DNA of 64,000 bases from positions 6,949,001-7,013,000 of the forward strand of contig OZ024718.1 of NCBI GenBank assembly GCA_964016875.1, in the 5' to 3' direction. Shown in pieces: positions 33,405 through 44,170 of this stretch. The notes beneath the pieces were generated by a model. It ran no database searches, had not been told where the DNA came from, and saw only the letters and a program-made list of their open reading frames with translations. A program made the position numbers and the translations under genes. The first letter of the stretch is position 1; the number at the start of each line of letters is the position of its first letter. Origin of the DNA: Fallopia convolvulus (lineage: Eukaryota > Streptophyta > Magnoliopsida > Caryophyllales > Polygonaceae).

Positions 33405-33480
33405 CCCTAGCCGCCACCCCTCTACCCCTTCCTCTCCCTTCCCTCTCCTATATAACCCTTATACCCCTCAAAAATCTTTC
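33405..33480 (+). promoter_or_regulatory. Probable internal promoter of the Athila-3 second ORF
   Basis: A pyrimidine-rich stretch (CCCCTTCCTCTCCCTTCC) precedes CTATATAACCC at about 33450-33460. After it comes an A/C-rich leader starting about 30 bases downstream, the usual arrangement of a plant TATA promoter with a Y-patch. Confidence 0.5.
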
Positions 33481-33686
33481 ACTCTCAAATTCTCAAAAAC
33501 TCAACCAAAAATCTTGAAGACTCCCACCGATCGGAATCCCTCATCAACCAGCACCGAGCAACCGTCGTTACCGAATCCCGAAAACCCTTCCCTCCACCGT
33601 CGAAGATCCGAGCTTTCGATAACCCTCACCGAGCTCGTTACTCACTCAATTTCCGACTCCTTGTTCTTCAAATTTCTCGGTCCTCC

Positions 33687-34272
33687 GGTATGATTTCTAA
33701 ACCCTAACTCGAAATTGCATGATTCATGGTTTTTAGGGTAGAAATTCCATGCCTAGAATTGAGTTCATATAGAGGATAGAAAGTTTGATTTTGCTTCGAA
33801 ATTCTAGATCTAGAGAAGGATATTCATGTTAGATATCTCATTGAGAAAAGTTGATTGTGAAAAGCATGAATTTTTCTTGTTCTAGTATCAAGCTACAAAC
33901 TTAGCATGTCAAAATTTCGAGCAAAATTTAGCATGGTCGGGATGGGTAATCAAGCAAGTATGGGTGTGTATTTCCGATTGTGTGCCTAATTAAAGGAGTG
34001 CAGAGGATTGCATGCTTGATTTTGGCTTGATTTTTTAAGATAGATTAAAACTCGGAATCCTGCTATCTTGTTCTCGGAGGCTCGTTAACGACCCACCCAG
34101 GCTCGTTAACGACCCTGCATAGCCTCAAAGATCAATCCAGTCCAGATTCGTAAACGACCCAATTGGGTAGTTAACGAATAATTCCGAGGGTATTTCGAGA
34201 CCAAGTATGGGGTCTCTTGCCTATCTATTTTGAGTAGATCTTATCTTGGAAAAGTTTTTGATTATTTTGTAG
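33687..34272 (+). other. Probable 5'-leader intron of the Athila-3 second ORF
   Basis: Donor-like CG|GTATGATTTC and acceptor TATTTTGTAG| immediately before ATCTCATGGCAAG flank a T-rich stretch of about 585 bp. Contains a palindrome cluster at 34081-34176. Confidence 0.5.
34081..34176 (+). repeat. Athila-3 palindrome cluster next to the second ORF
   Basis: Four units: two perfect TCGTTAACGACCC, one TCGTAAACGACCC and one GTAGTTAACGA, within 95 bases. Position matches 28370-28480 of Athila-2. Confidence 0.8.
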
Positions 34273-34277
34273 ATCTC

Positions 34278-35886
34278 ATGGCAAGTTCAAGCAGACCCGC
34301 TACCCGAGCTCAAAAGAAGAGAAGGAACCCGAGGTCCCCATCTCCACCTCGCATGGACAACGTGATTTTGAGTACTCAAGACCAAGTGCATCGATACCGT
34401 GCCATTCTAGATAAGGACCACAACACTCGTTGGTTCTCGAAATCCAGTGCTATAAACACGGGGATCTACACGGACGTCAAGGAGGCCTTCCTTATCCTTG
34501 GTGCATCCCATCTCCTGAAGAAGGAGAATTTACCACACTTTCCGGCCCTCACATCCGAGTTTTTGGCCACTCTAGAGACTAGCTTCCCATCGAAGACTTC
34601 GGTGGGAAGAATCCGGTTTCAGCTCGGTAATGTGAGCTGTGAGTTCACCATGGCAGAGTTCAACGCAATCCTAGAGCTTCCAAATCCGTCTAGAGACTAC
34701 AACTTGAAAGACTATAGGGTGACTAGGACATGGAGCTACATCACGGGGGAAGAACAATCCTCCACAGCGGCATTATCTGGGGCAAGCATCATCAACCCCA
34801 TCTTCAGGATCATTCTCCGAGTCCGAGCCGCTATGTTTTGGCCAGAAGGAGTTGAACAGGCCAACGAGGACGGAAGTTGCTTGTCTCCGCACCATCCTTT
34901 TCGAGGAGCTCGACCCTTTGAATTTGGGGTATGAATGGCTCTACTACGTCGAGAAATCAACCAAGTCCAAGGAGGTTCGGTGTGGCAACTTGGTTAGCCT
35001 TTTTGATAAAAACCTTGGGGTCGACCTTACTCGATACACACCGGCTCACGCTCAATTCCTCAACAAAAGCTATTGGTATAGCTCCAGTATTTTCATTCAA
35101 GCCGAAGGAGGGTTCAAGGTAAAAGTGCAAGACCGCCTCGTTAGACCTACCCTCGACAAGTTGGAGCTACTCTACGTACCAAATTGGTACGAGGCATGGA
35201 CGGGGCATTCTTACCCGTTAGAGCCCAAGCCGGAGGATGAGCTATCACTACGGCCGTGTGAGACAAGATTTGAGCGAGAAGGCGAAGCAGTGAATGAAGA
35301 TGAAGATGAAGATGAGGATACCGAGGTAGTTGGCGATGACACTAAAGAAGCAGATACCGAGGGAGGTACTGAGGAGCTTAACCTCGAGGATGAAGACCTC
35401 GACACGGAAGTTTTGGGCACCAACGTCCTCGTTGACGAGCCTACCAGGCTCGTTAACGACCATTTCCAGCCTCCTTCCTATACTTCTAACGAGGCACCCA
35501 GCTTCGTTAACGAGGTCCCGGGGACCACTACCGACCCACCGCCAGCTCCTACCGACCCTCATTCCTATGGACTCATGCCATACAACCCGGTGCTGTACCA
35601 AGACCATTTCCAGCCTCACTATCCACCACCTCCTCAGCTCGAGTACACAGGATCGAGTATGCCACCACCGTGGGCCGATGATCTTTCTGCTCAGATGCAG
35701 CAACTTCACCTCCAGCAGGACCATATTCATCGGAGGATGGACAGATGGGAGACCGTCTATTCTGCTCGCATGTCGATGGAGGATGAGAGGCATCGTCAGA
35801 GAGAGACGGATGATGCTAAGCGTTGGAGGACGATGTACGACTTCATGGGGAACTTTGAGCATTACTTTCCTCCACCGAACCAGTGA
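34278..35886 (+). pseudogene. Athila-3 second ORF (ATHILA ORF-1-like), one frameshift
   Basis: Start chosen at ATG 34278 (MASSSRPATRAQKKRR), five bases after the intron acceptor. The N-terminus is basic and could act as a nuclear localisation signal. The following domain (DKDHNTRWFSKSSAIN to ALSGASIINPIFRIILRVRA) resembles the ATHILA ORF-1/plant transposon protein family. A one-base shift between 34852 and 34930 moves the frame. The second part includes the same domain's C-terminus, an acidic stretch (EDEDEDEDTEVV), a Pro-rich linker whose DNA carries TCGTTAACGA copies (35442-35512), and a final helical segment (DRWETVYSARMSMEDERHRQ). No membrane span is evident. Role unknown. Confidence 0.75.
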
Positions 35887-37578
35887 TTCAGCCTGAAGAT
35901 GAAGTTTTTCCTTGTTTTCCACTTTTGAGACTTTGTAAGTTTTTATGTTTTTCTTTTTCTTATTTTTATATTTGTTTGTTTTCTTTTCTATTTCTTTTCT
36001 TTCTTCTTATTTTTTCTTACAGTGGGGACACTATAATTTTAAGTATGGGGTGGGAGAAAGTAGAAAACTTGTTATCTTATGTGTTTTGAGTAGTTTCGAA
36101 AAAAAACAAAAATGACAAAAAAATCGGAAATCAAAAAAAAAAAAAAAGAATTTTAGAATTGATAGATATCCCTTTCTTAGGTTCTATGATAGTAATTGCT
36201 AGCTTAATCATATAATTCCTTGCAAACATGTCTTTGAAAGTATAGCCGGAATTTTTAACTTGAAATTGTTTTTAGAAGAAGATAGCAATTTGATGAAATT
36301 GAGCACATATACTTTATAGCATAAGTGATGCAATCCAACAAAATCATTACCTAGTGAGGAATTTTGGCCTTATAGGGAGAACATCATTAAATCCCTCTTC
36401 TTTTCTTGTGTGATTTACTCTCTATATGCATATTATCTCTTGGAATTGTGATGGTTATCTATTTCTTGAGACCCATATGGGATTTATAGTTCATTACTTG
36501 TGAAAATCATATGATAGAGAACTTATTTTTATAAGCCCTATTATTCCTTATTTTCCTTTACATGATCGTTCTTTTGATAGCCAATTCTAGCCTGAAGCCT
36601 TTATTTTTAGCCCCACAAAATTTCTCCTAGCCGAGATAAGCTTGACCCTATCCGGGGATTAGGACTTAGATTGGAGAGGTATTTTTGTTGAGTGTAAAAA
36701 AAAAAGAGGAGTGACATATACTGTTTGCTATGATTGAGGGATTATTGGGAAGGGTAGATTGGAAGTCTCTTGTTTTACTTGTAATAAGAAAGATCTCTTG
36801 ATAAGCAAAAAAATGCACAAGTAAAGCTATTTGTTGAAGATAAGGAGTAAGAGATAATGGAAGAATACACGATGAAGCTCGTTAACGACCCTGAAGTGGG
36901 CTCGTTAACGAGGCAGCGAAGAGAAGAAGGAAGTTTGAAGTGCATATGTGTTTATGGATAATATCAAAGATTCTTTTATTTCTTATGAGACTTTCTAGGA
37001 TATGTTGGGTGAGTAAAATGAGTGTGCATAATGAGAGAGTGAGTTTGGTATATGTTTTTATGAGAGTTTTTGGTTGTTATGTGAGTTTTAGGAGTCTTTG
37101 ATTCCCGGATATTATTAGCACCACATAACCAAAATATTTTTCACGCCTTATTGTTATTACCAAACCCCATTACAACCCGGCCGAATGGAAGCTTCTATGA
37201 AGTTTTTCATTGAGTCCCCTAAGATTCTCTTGATGATTTTTGCTTGTTTTGACAAATCTTGGGTGGAGAGTATTGGTGATATAAGTTCCAATTTCTATGA
37301 GTTTTTGTATATAAGATGAGTTGAGAGATTGAATTTATAAGCTTAACCACTTGAGAGTTGAGTGAAACACATTATATCCCTTGTGAGGTTGGATTGTATT
37401 TTCTTATGTCTATTTAGTGCGTATATGTGTGATGACGTTAAATATCCTTTGCTATATTTTTCTCATGTGTAGATGTTGCTTTTTAGAGGATGGCTATATC
37501 TTGATAAGTATGTTTGTTTCGTTTTGGTTATTGTTTAGTGATTGCTTGAGGACAAGCAAGTTTAAGTATGGGGTATTT
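35887..37578 (+). other. Athila-3 3' region
   Basis: Non-coding. AAGTATGGGG occurs at 36040 and again at 37564 next to the LTR, where it acts as polypurine tract. A CCTA..TAGG hairpin with inner CCC..GGG lies at about 36632-36662, comparable in plan with the Athila-2 3' hairpins. Two TCGTTAACGA units lie at 36878 and 36901. Confidence 0.55.
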
Positions 37579-39056
37579 TGATGTTCGTGTTTTTAGTATA
37601 GTTTTTGGTAGGTTTTCTTTGTTTATTAGGTCTAGTTTTGATAAGTTTAGGTTTAGTTTGATGTGTTTTTGGATGGTTTTGCATATTTTCATAGAAAGTA
37701 TGGAAGCTACTCTATTTTGTGTATTTTGTAGGTTTTAGCAAGGAAAAGGTGCTATATGGAGCTGAATTTGGAGCGCTACAGTGAAAGACAAAGGAATACA
37801 AGTTTGAAGAAGTCAGAGTCCAGGTTTTACGAGATGAAGTGTGGAAGAAACCAAGCCCAGGCTCGTTAACGAGGTTGTGAGGGCTCGTTAACGAGGCCAC
37901 GTGATAGAAATTTCGAGGGTTGACTTTGTAACTCACTGATCCTGTGCGGGAAATTATTTCCGTATCGGTGGAGTATCTTTTTATAATTTTTAGGGTTATT
38001 ATATTATGTATTTTAGGTATTTCTATCTTTCTAGATTTTCTTTCTATCTTTTTAGGTTTTTATTTCTATCTTTTAGGAAAGTTTTTATCTTCTAGCCTTA
38101 TTAGTTTTTCGCTTTTTTAGTATAAATAGCCCTCTTGTTTAGCATAGAAAGGGGGGGGGAGATTTTTAGGAGAGATCGACATAGAGAGAAGAGGAAGAGC
38201 CGAGAGAGCCGAGGAGAGGATCGGAGTCGAAGTCGGAGGTCGATGAACGAAAGTTACCGAGTTCGTTGATCAAGATTGTGGTTCGGTACTTTGCATATTT
38301 TCGGTTTCTTCTGAATTTCTGTAAGACAATATTTTGTTATTAATTTAAGTAGTAATTTGTTTTCAATGATTTTTTGTTTCGTAGTTATGATTAGTGAGTA
38401 ATCTTCTTTTCTAGGATCGGGGTTAAGCCCGGCATAGTTAAGCATGTTTGATAAGTGAGATTGTGTGTTGAATGCCTTTTATCTATTATTAAGATTGTTT
38501 GTTGTGCTTATACCAAGATGAAAGTTAAGGTAATTTGAGTTTTTAACTTAATTGAAAGAGAAAGTTAGTAACTTGAAGGTTGATATTGTTTGAATACGAA
38601 AGTTTCAAGCTTTAGATCCAAAACAAACAATTAAGTGAATTAGGATGCGAAAGTAGGTTAATTTACTTGATAGTCAACGAAAGTTGATGACTTTATCTAT
38701 TTAAAGGCATGATCTATTCTTCTTACGAGTTTATATGCTTGGCTATGTTGTGGTGTCCCTAGTCCTAGATTTTTGTTTTTATTTGAATTATCTTTAAGTG
38801 AATTTCGTTGCTGAGTTACTTGGCTTGGTACCGAATTTACTTTAGGTCGTTACTTGAGTCTTTTTGTGTGTGGTGGTTCGTTAACGACCCTGACAACGTC
38901 GTTAACGAGGCTACTTGTGAGTGTTTTTGCTTGATTTTGTTTGCTTTTTAGTAGTTGATAAACGAACAACCTTGCTTCCTGTGGAACGATCCTGACTCTG
39001 CTATACTCAGCGGGGTCTTGACTTATAAATTTATTTGTTGTCAAGAAACCCTATCA
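37579..39056 (+). repeat. Athila-3 3' LTR
   Basis: TGATGTTCGTG...CCCTATCA, about 1.48 kb. GGCTCGTTAACGAGG pairs at 37860-37900 and TCGTTAACGA pairs at 38878-38910. A TATA-like TATAAATAG lies at 38121. Confidence 0.8.
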
Positions 39057-39059
39057 ACA

Positions 39060-39675
39060 CCTTTCCACCACGCCATTTTGCTGAGGAGTGCGAGGGGCCG
39101 AGAAGTTGTGGGATACACCGTTGTTTTCACAGTACCTTAGGAACTCTGAGTTTTTAAACTCAGTTCCATGATCGGATCTGAGGGCCTTGAGCTTTAGTCT
39201 CATGCTAACTTCCATCCTCTTGATTAGAGTCTCAAACTCTTTGAATGTATCTGATTTTGATCTCAAGAAAATAACCCATGTAAATCTTGAAAAATCATCA
39301 ATTAAAACATACATGTACCTTTTTCCACCATAGCTAGTGGTTTCCATGAGACCACAGAGATCCATTTGGATTAGCTCCAATGGCCTTGCTGTGCTCACCA
39401 CCTTCTTTGGTTTGAAGGAGTTCCTTGTTTTCTTGCCACGAACACATGCATCACACATTTTGGCTCCCACAATGTTGATTCGTGGGAGGCCAATGACCAG
39501 GTCCTGTAAGTGGAGCTTCAAAATTTGATTGATGCCAGCGTGGCCTAGCCTTTTGTGCCAGAGTTCCGTATCATCATGGGAGCTTGCGAGGCACAACTTC
39601 CTTGTTGGTTCGAACTCCGTGTCTACCACATAGACATTGTTGGACCTCCTTCCTCTTAGAATGATTTTGTTGGTT
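39060..39675 (-). pseudogene. Copia-1 GAG-pre-integrase and integrase core
   Basis: Shows LWHKRLGHAG and CDACVRGKKTRNSF (zinc-binding HHCC), MDLCGLMETTSYGGKRY, VLIDDFSRFTWV, LRSDHGTEFKN and PQQNGVVER, carrying the catalytic D, D and E. The frame is open over the whole segment. It is cut on the left by Athila-3; the right end is fused directly to gag at 39676, with the zinc knuckle and protease deleted. Confidence 0.88.
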
Positions 39676-40382
39676 TTCTTGAACTGACTTGAGCATCTTT
39701 TCCAATTTTAGGGCAATTCCATTGTGTGCCTTCTCTTGCTCCTTATCGTCCAATTTCTTTTTCTCATGTCCTACCAGCTTTCCAAAGACTTGGTGAAGCA
39801 TGAGGGTCCAGGATTCTCTTTGAACATGGTCCTCTCATTCGCCCATTCACCGGTGAGGCCGTTGAAGAGCTGTTGAACCTTCATTTTGTCAGATATCTCT
39901 TCCTTCGTGATCCCAAGCCCTGCGAGCTTGGTACATAGGCCTTCGAAGCGTGATTGGTAGCTGTTGAATGATTCTCCCACCTTCATTCGAAAGTTATAGC
40001 ACTCAATTCTGGCGTTCATTTGAAGGTCTCCTCTGAGGTCAGAGTTGCCAATGTTCATTTGATGGATGGCTTCCCACATCTCTTAAGCTGTCTCGATATT
40101 TGCTACTCTGTCACAGTCTTGCACTAACATGGCATTTTTGAGATATTGTTTTGCCTTGAAGTTTGCCTCCATGTACTTCCATTCATTTGGTCCCCATTTG
40201 GTGAAGTCGTTGTGAATGGTTGGGTCTACCTCGAAGTTCCCTACTTCGATCACACACAAGGCCTGAAAGTCGTGGCTTTGCATCCAGTCCTTCATGTTAC
40301 GTTGCCAGTCATCGAACCTTCCGGTGATAAGCCTTGGAGGCTTGTTGTTCCCATGTCCAACTTGAGTGAGTTCTTCAGCCAT
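39676..40382 (-). pseudogene. Copia-1 gag
   Basis: ATG at 40382 (MAEELTQVGHGNNKPPRLI), 44 bases past the primer site. UBN2-type Copia gag with FDDWQRNMKDWM, WKYMEANFKAKQYL, YQSRFEGLCTKLAGLG and VQQLFNGLTGEW. An in-frame stop lies at 40083-40085 and a frameshift near 39795. After KLEKMLKSVQ the sequence jumps to pre-integrase, so about 1.27 kb present in Copia-2 (coiled coil, knuckle, protease) is missing. Confidence 0.88.
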
Positions 40383-40425
40383 CTTGTAACCTGCGATACT
40401 AACACAGAAAATCTAGAGCGTTCCC

Positions 40426-40437
40426 GCTCTAATACCA
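40426..40437 (-). other. Copia-1 primer binding site
   Basis: Minus strand TGGTATTAGAGC, one base off the canonical initiator tRNA-Met site TGGTATCAGAGC that Copia-2 keeps at 57720-57731. Confidence 0.8.
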
Positions 40438-40439
40438 AT

Positions 40440-42774
40440 TGTTGGATCGATACGCGTTAGTAAGAGCTTGGAAATTGGCGGTTAGGCTGTTCCCAAGGCA
40501 GCGAAAGTATAAAAACAAGCAACTAAACAGAATGCAACTGACACAGTTCCTTTATAGAGGAACCCCACAACAACCAACTGACACGCGTTAGCAACTGACA
40601 TAGTTCCTTTGCGTTGTTTTTAGGTAGTTTTAGTTAGTTTCTTTAGTGTCTTAGAGTGTCTAGGAGTTTTGGGTTTTTGCACTTGTTCTATGTTGTTTTA
40701 CAGGTCTTAAAGTGAACAAGTGTGAAAGGAATGGAAACGGGAGAAGAATGCTTGAATTCGGGCCATCCATTGGAGTTGCTGGTTCGACACCTTTGTCTTG
40801 TGAGGGTTCGTTCGGAAGTTATAGTGATCTTATAAAGTTGAGTTTGGCATCATTGGAAAGCTAATTGAAAGAGCTACAATTCATGTTTTTACCCCGAGTC
40901 TAAATTCCAACTCGAAGTGAGTCAAAACAGCCCCCGAAGTGTGACCTGAGTTCTTAACTAAGTGCTGGCGGCACCCATCGCCAACCCAACGGCGCCCGCT
41001 ACCTCTGACAGCCGCGTAATTCAAGAGCGCCACGTGTTTTGTTTCTATTGGTCATATTTCTATCAGTATTATTCCGAGATATTATATTTTTGGGATATAG
41101 TTTTAGACCTAGTTTGATATATTAGGTTTTGAGAGTTGCACCTCTCATTCATAGACTATTATCATATTTTTCTTTCAAAGTTTTTAGCTTTTCTATTGAG
41201 AACTAAGCACCTTTGCTTAGTCAGACAATTGAAGCATCGTTTTGATTAAAGTTGTGAGATTTCTAATTCATTATCTATTGCTTGGATTTAATCTTATCTC
41301 TTGCTTGAATGTTTATGATTTATTTCAACAGTTTCTAGCCTGATCAACTAGGGTTTGTTGTTATTTAATCTATTGCTAGATCTAGAGTGTTACTGGTTGA
41401 GCATCTCTTGATTAAAGTAGCAACTGCATCTTACTAGTATCTGGTTGTGCTAGTCTTATGCAGAAGAGATTTGATTTACATTCTAGGGTAAAAGCTGGTT
41501 GTTTTATGCTAGAATTGTATCCTATTATATTCTTATCCTTACTGTTGCTATTAAACTAAATCATTGATGGTTTCATGGTTGTTTAATTAGTTAGATCTAA
41601 TAGCATCTGGTTGTGCTGTTAGTTATAATTGAAAAGGAATTGGAAAATCCATTGCATGAGATATTGAGGTGAAATCAATGATCAACTTGTCACTCGATTG
41701 TGGATATTTGTTTGCCTAAGCTATCTTCCTAATTATTGTTTTTCATAATCTTTTATTGTTTTGTTAGTTTTTGCATTCTTAGATTTAGTTTAATTCATAA
41801 ACCCTTTTTACTTTAATTGCCATAAAATTCACATAAAAAGATAAATCAACCTCCCTGTGGATTCGACCCGGACTTCCTAAAGACTACGGTTCTTAGTTAG
41901 TTTGGATTCTTTTGCATAGCCGTGATTTGCACGACCATTTCACGCCTATCAAAACCTCTACCTCCGCTTGGAGGATTTTGAACGATCTTCTTATCTTATT
42001 GATTGTTCCCTAGTTACACAAGCAGACTTACACTTCTCTGTTCCTAGCAGTTCTACCTAACTCTAGCAACACTAGTAATCGGCCTTGTTCCTATGCGAAC
42101 ACCTCAACTAAGCATAAGACAAATCAAACCTTACACCTTGAGCTCAATGTCGCAGTTCCCTATCTCCTGGGAACTTGGATTCGCCGTCGTCGAGATCGCA
42201 CACTCGCCGTCGGGGACTTCTCTTCTCTTGTCTTTCTTTCTTTGTGAGTGAGTGTGATTTCTGGGAGAAGTTCTTTATCCAAGCACTATTCATTTGGTTT
42301 TATACTTGTCCTTGCTTGGGCTGCAATCTTGACTTTCGTTGTGTCCAAAATGTCGTTTGTCTTGCATGCCAAGTCTTTATCTTGCCCATGTGACTTGATT
42401 TGAATTATGTCAACTTTGAGAATCAATCGGGCTGTCGGATCACTTGCTTCAGTCTGTTCCTCAAACTGAGCGCTTGTTTAGTTGTTTTGTCTTGAGACAG
42501 AATCCCGTGAATCGCGCTGAGTGTTCTTTGTTTGCACATATGAGTTCCCATGTGATGGGAACTGTCCTCTCCAGAGTTCCTTTGAAAGGAGCTCTTCGTC
42601 ATGTATTCATGTGTTCCTTTGGCATTCTTGGAGATTCTTCATTAGACCTGGTGTTCCTTAGAAATACTTGAATGTAACACGTTAGTTCCCGTATGAAGTT
42701 TGTCATTATCAAAACTAGAGATTAATATCATTGTTCCGATGTTTGGAACCAGAGTTCCCAACACCGTCCCAACA
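40440..42774 (-). repeat. Copia-1 5' LTR, interrupted
   Basis: LTR sequence at 40440-40580 and 41952-42774, separated by a rearranged filler (40581-40609) and a foreign LTR (40610-41951). Ends CCGTCCCAACA before the ACTCC duplication. Confidence 0.88.
40610..41951 (+). mobile_element. Solo-LTR-like insertion of another Gypsy family
   Basis: TGCGTTGTTTTTAGG...CACGCCTATCA, 1.34 kb, no ORF. The 3' part has CCCTGTGGATTCGACCCGG, the conserved end region of Athila-type LTRs. GGCGGC/GCCGCC-type words at 40966-41015 sit where the other LTRs have their palindrome pairs. No clear target duplication because the left flank is rearranged. Confidence 0.6.
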
Positions 42775-42988
42775 ACTCCATCCGTCCTTATTCTTTATCT
42801 AAGAGGACACAAAATATATAAAATAATATTGATAAATAGAAAAATGGGATAATATGGATGAAAGATATAAAATAGTATTGGTAAATAAGATTAAATTAGG
42901 GTAGTTTTGTAATTTAATGAGTGTAAAAAGTTGAAAAATAGAAAGTAGATGAGAAAGTTGGATAAATTGAGTAAAAATTGATATTGAA
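42775..42988. mobile_element. Stowaway-like MITE remnant
   Basis: CTCCATCCGTCC directly follows the Copia-1 insertion point. Joined to the left flank (..TTATTA at 2394-2399) it reads TA|CTCCATCCGTCC, a Stowaway-type end, so Copia-1 landed in a MITE terminus. The other terminus was not found. Confidence 0.45.
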
Positions 42989-44130
42989 CTAGTTGAAGTC
43001 CCGTGATATTCACGGGATAATTTTACTAAAAAAACTATATAACTCTACGATATTAATTTAAAATACTAAATATATTTATATAATATCATAATAAATCATG
43101 CAATAGACGAATGATTTTTTTAGATTTTACTCCATATTTTAATTGAATATATTTTTAAATATTTTTCCATTATTTGTGGAGATCTTGTCCAAATTTAGAT
43201 TGAAATTATTAAAAAAATTGATTTTACTTTTTATTGAATATTTTTAAATAATATTTTCTTATTTTTTAGACACTATTATGTATAAAATACTTGGTTTTTT
43301 TATAAGGATAACAATAATTAGGATAGGTTATCTACAAAGCATAATATAATTTATTAATATATTTTTTAAAAGTTAATTTATAAAATTATATACTACGGTT
43401 CGTATCTTATACTCTATAATAAGAAGAATGTTTGTAAATATGAAAAATACAATATAAAGATTGGTATAGAAGAGAACATTGTCCTTGATTTAAGAGATAT
43501 AAATATAGAGAAAATTATATATGTATTATTTTGCAAAATTCAATCCATATATAAAGTTGTTTTCCGTACTAAATGTATATAACGAAGAAATAAAATATAA
43601 ATGAAATTAATGTATATGAAAATTTACAAAATTCAATTTATTAATCAACCTATCATCCATATAATTACAAAAAAGCATAGAGATAAAAAAAAATGTAAGG
43701 TGGGTTTAGATAAAAAAAATTCTATATTTATAAAAGGAAATTAAGAAAAATTTAATGTAAATTTTTATCAAAATTCAATTTAAGCAAGTATTCATCAAGA
43801 TTTGTAAATTTTTCTATATTCTTTATCAAACTTTGATTTAAGAAAAAATCTTTAATATACATGCATAAAAAGATAAATAAAATCCAATGTTATTAATTTA
43901 AATTAAAATTTGAATTTTTATTTTTTTTGAAATTTACATATAATCTTAGTCATCAACATAAAATTATATCTTTTTCTCAAAATAAAAATATATCAACATA
44001 AAAAAATTTATTATTTAAAATTATATCATTATATAGATATAGATTTTATACTTGGAGCTCAATCCTTGTTAAAAGATAAAATATATATATATATTAAGAC
44101 CCTAAATCTTGTTAAGAGATAAAAGAGCTC

Positions 44131-44170
<40 letters not shown>

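Larger units (their letters stand above)
24898..39056 (+). mobile_element. Athila-3: non-autonomous Athila-like element, 5'-truncated, carrying Athila-2
   Basis: Contains leader, gag, protease, a long second-ORF region and a 3' LTR (37579-39056) preceded by the tract AAGTATGGGG. RT, RNase H and integrase are absent: protease is followed within 40 bases by the post-pol stem-loop. The 5' LTR and primer site are missing, and the first base corresponds to about 46 nt past the Athila-1 primer site. TCGTTAACGA palindromes recur along its length. Confidence 0.85.
2404..42774 (-). mobile_element. Copia-1: composite Sirevirus-like Copia retrotransposon carrying nested insertions
   Basis: Outer boundaries TGTTGG...CCAACA are flanked by identical ACTCC at 2399-2403 and 42775-42779. 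Read on the minus strand, the order is 5' LTR (42774-40440), PBS for initiator tRNA-Met, gag, integrase, RT, RNase H, a large extra ORF, repeated polypurine tracts and the 3' LTR (10219-2404). The extra ORF after pol and the several GATGATG..AAAAAGGGGG tracts are marks of the Sirevirus (SIRE/Maximus) lineage. The 40-kb span is mostly later insertions. The element is dead: the zinc knuckle/protease and integrase C-terminus/RT N-terminus segments are deleted and stops are present. Confidence 0.9.

Noticed and set aside
35211..35922. Minus-strand frame of 224 codons
   Set aside because: Antisense shadow of the Athila-3 second ORF.
31590..38912. Regularly recurring short repeats that might suggest a CRISPR-like array
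   Set aside because: Spacing is irregular, units lie inside coding and LTR sequence, and the DNA is clearly plant nuclear.
44083..44168. (TA)n tract as a possible replication origin or matrix attachment site
   Set aside because: Simple dinucleotide repeat in a Helitron; no further support.
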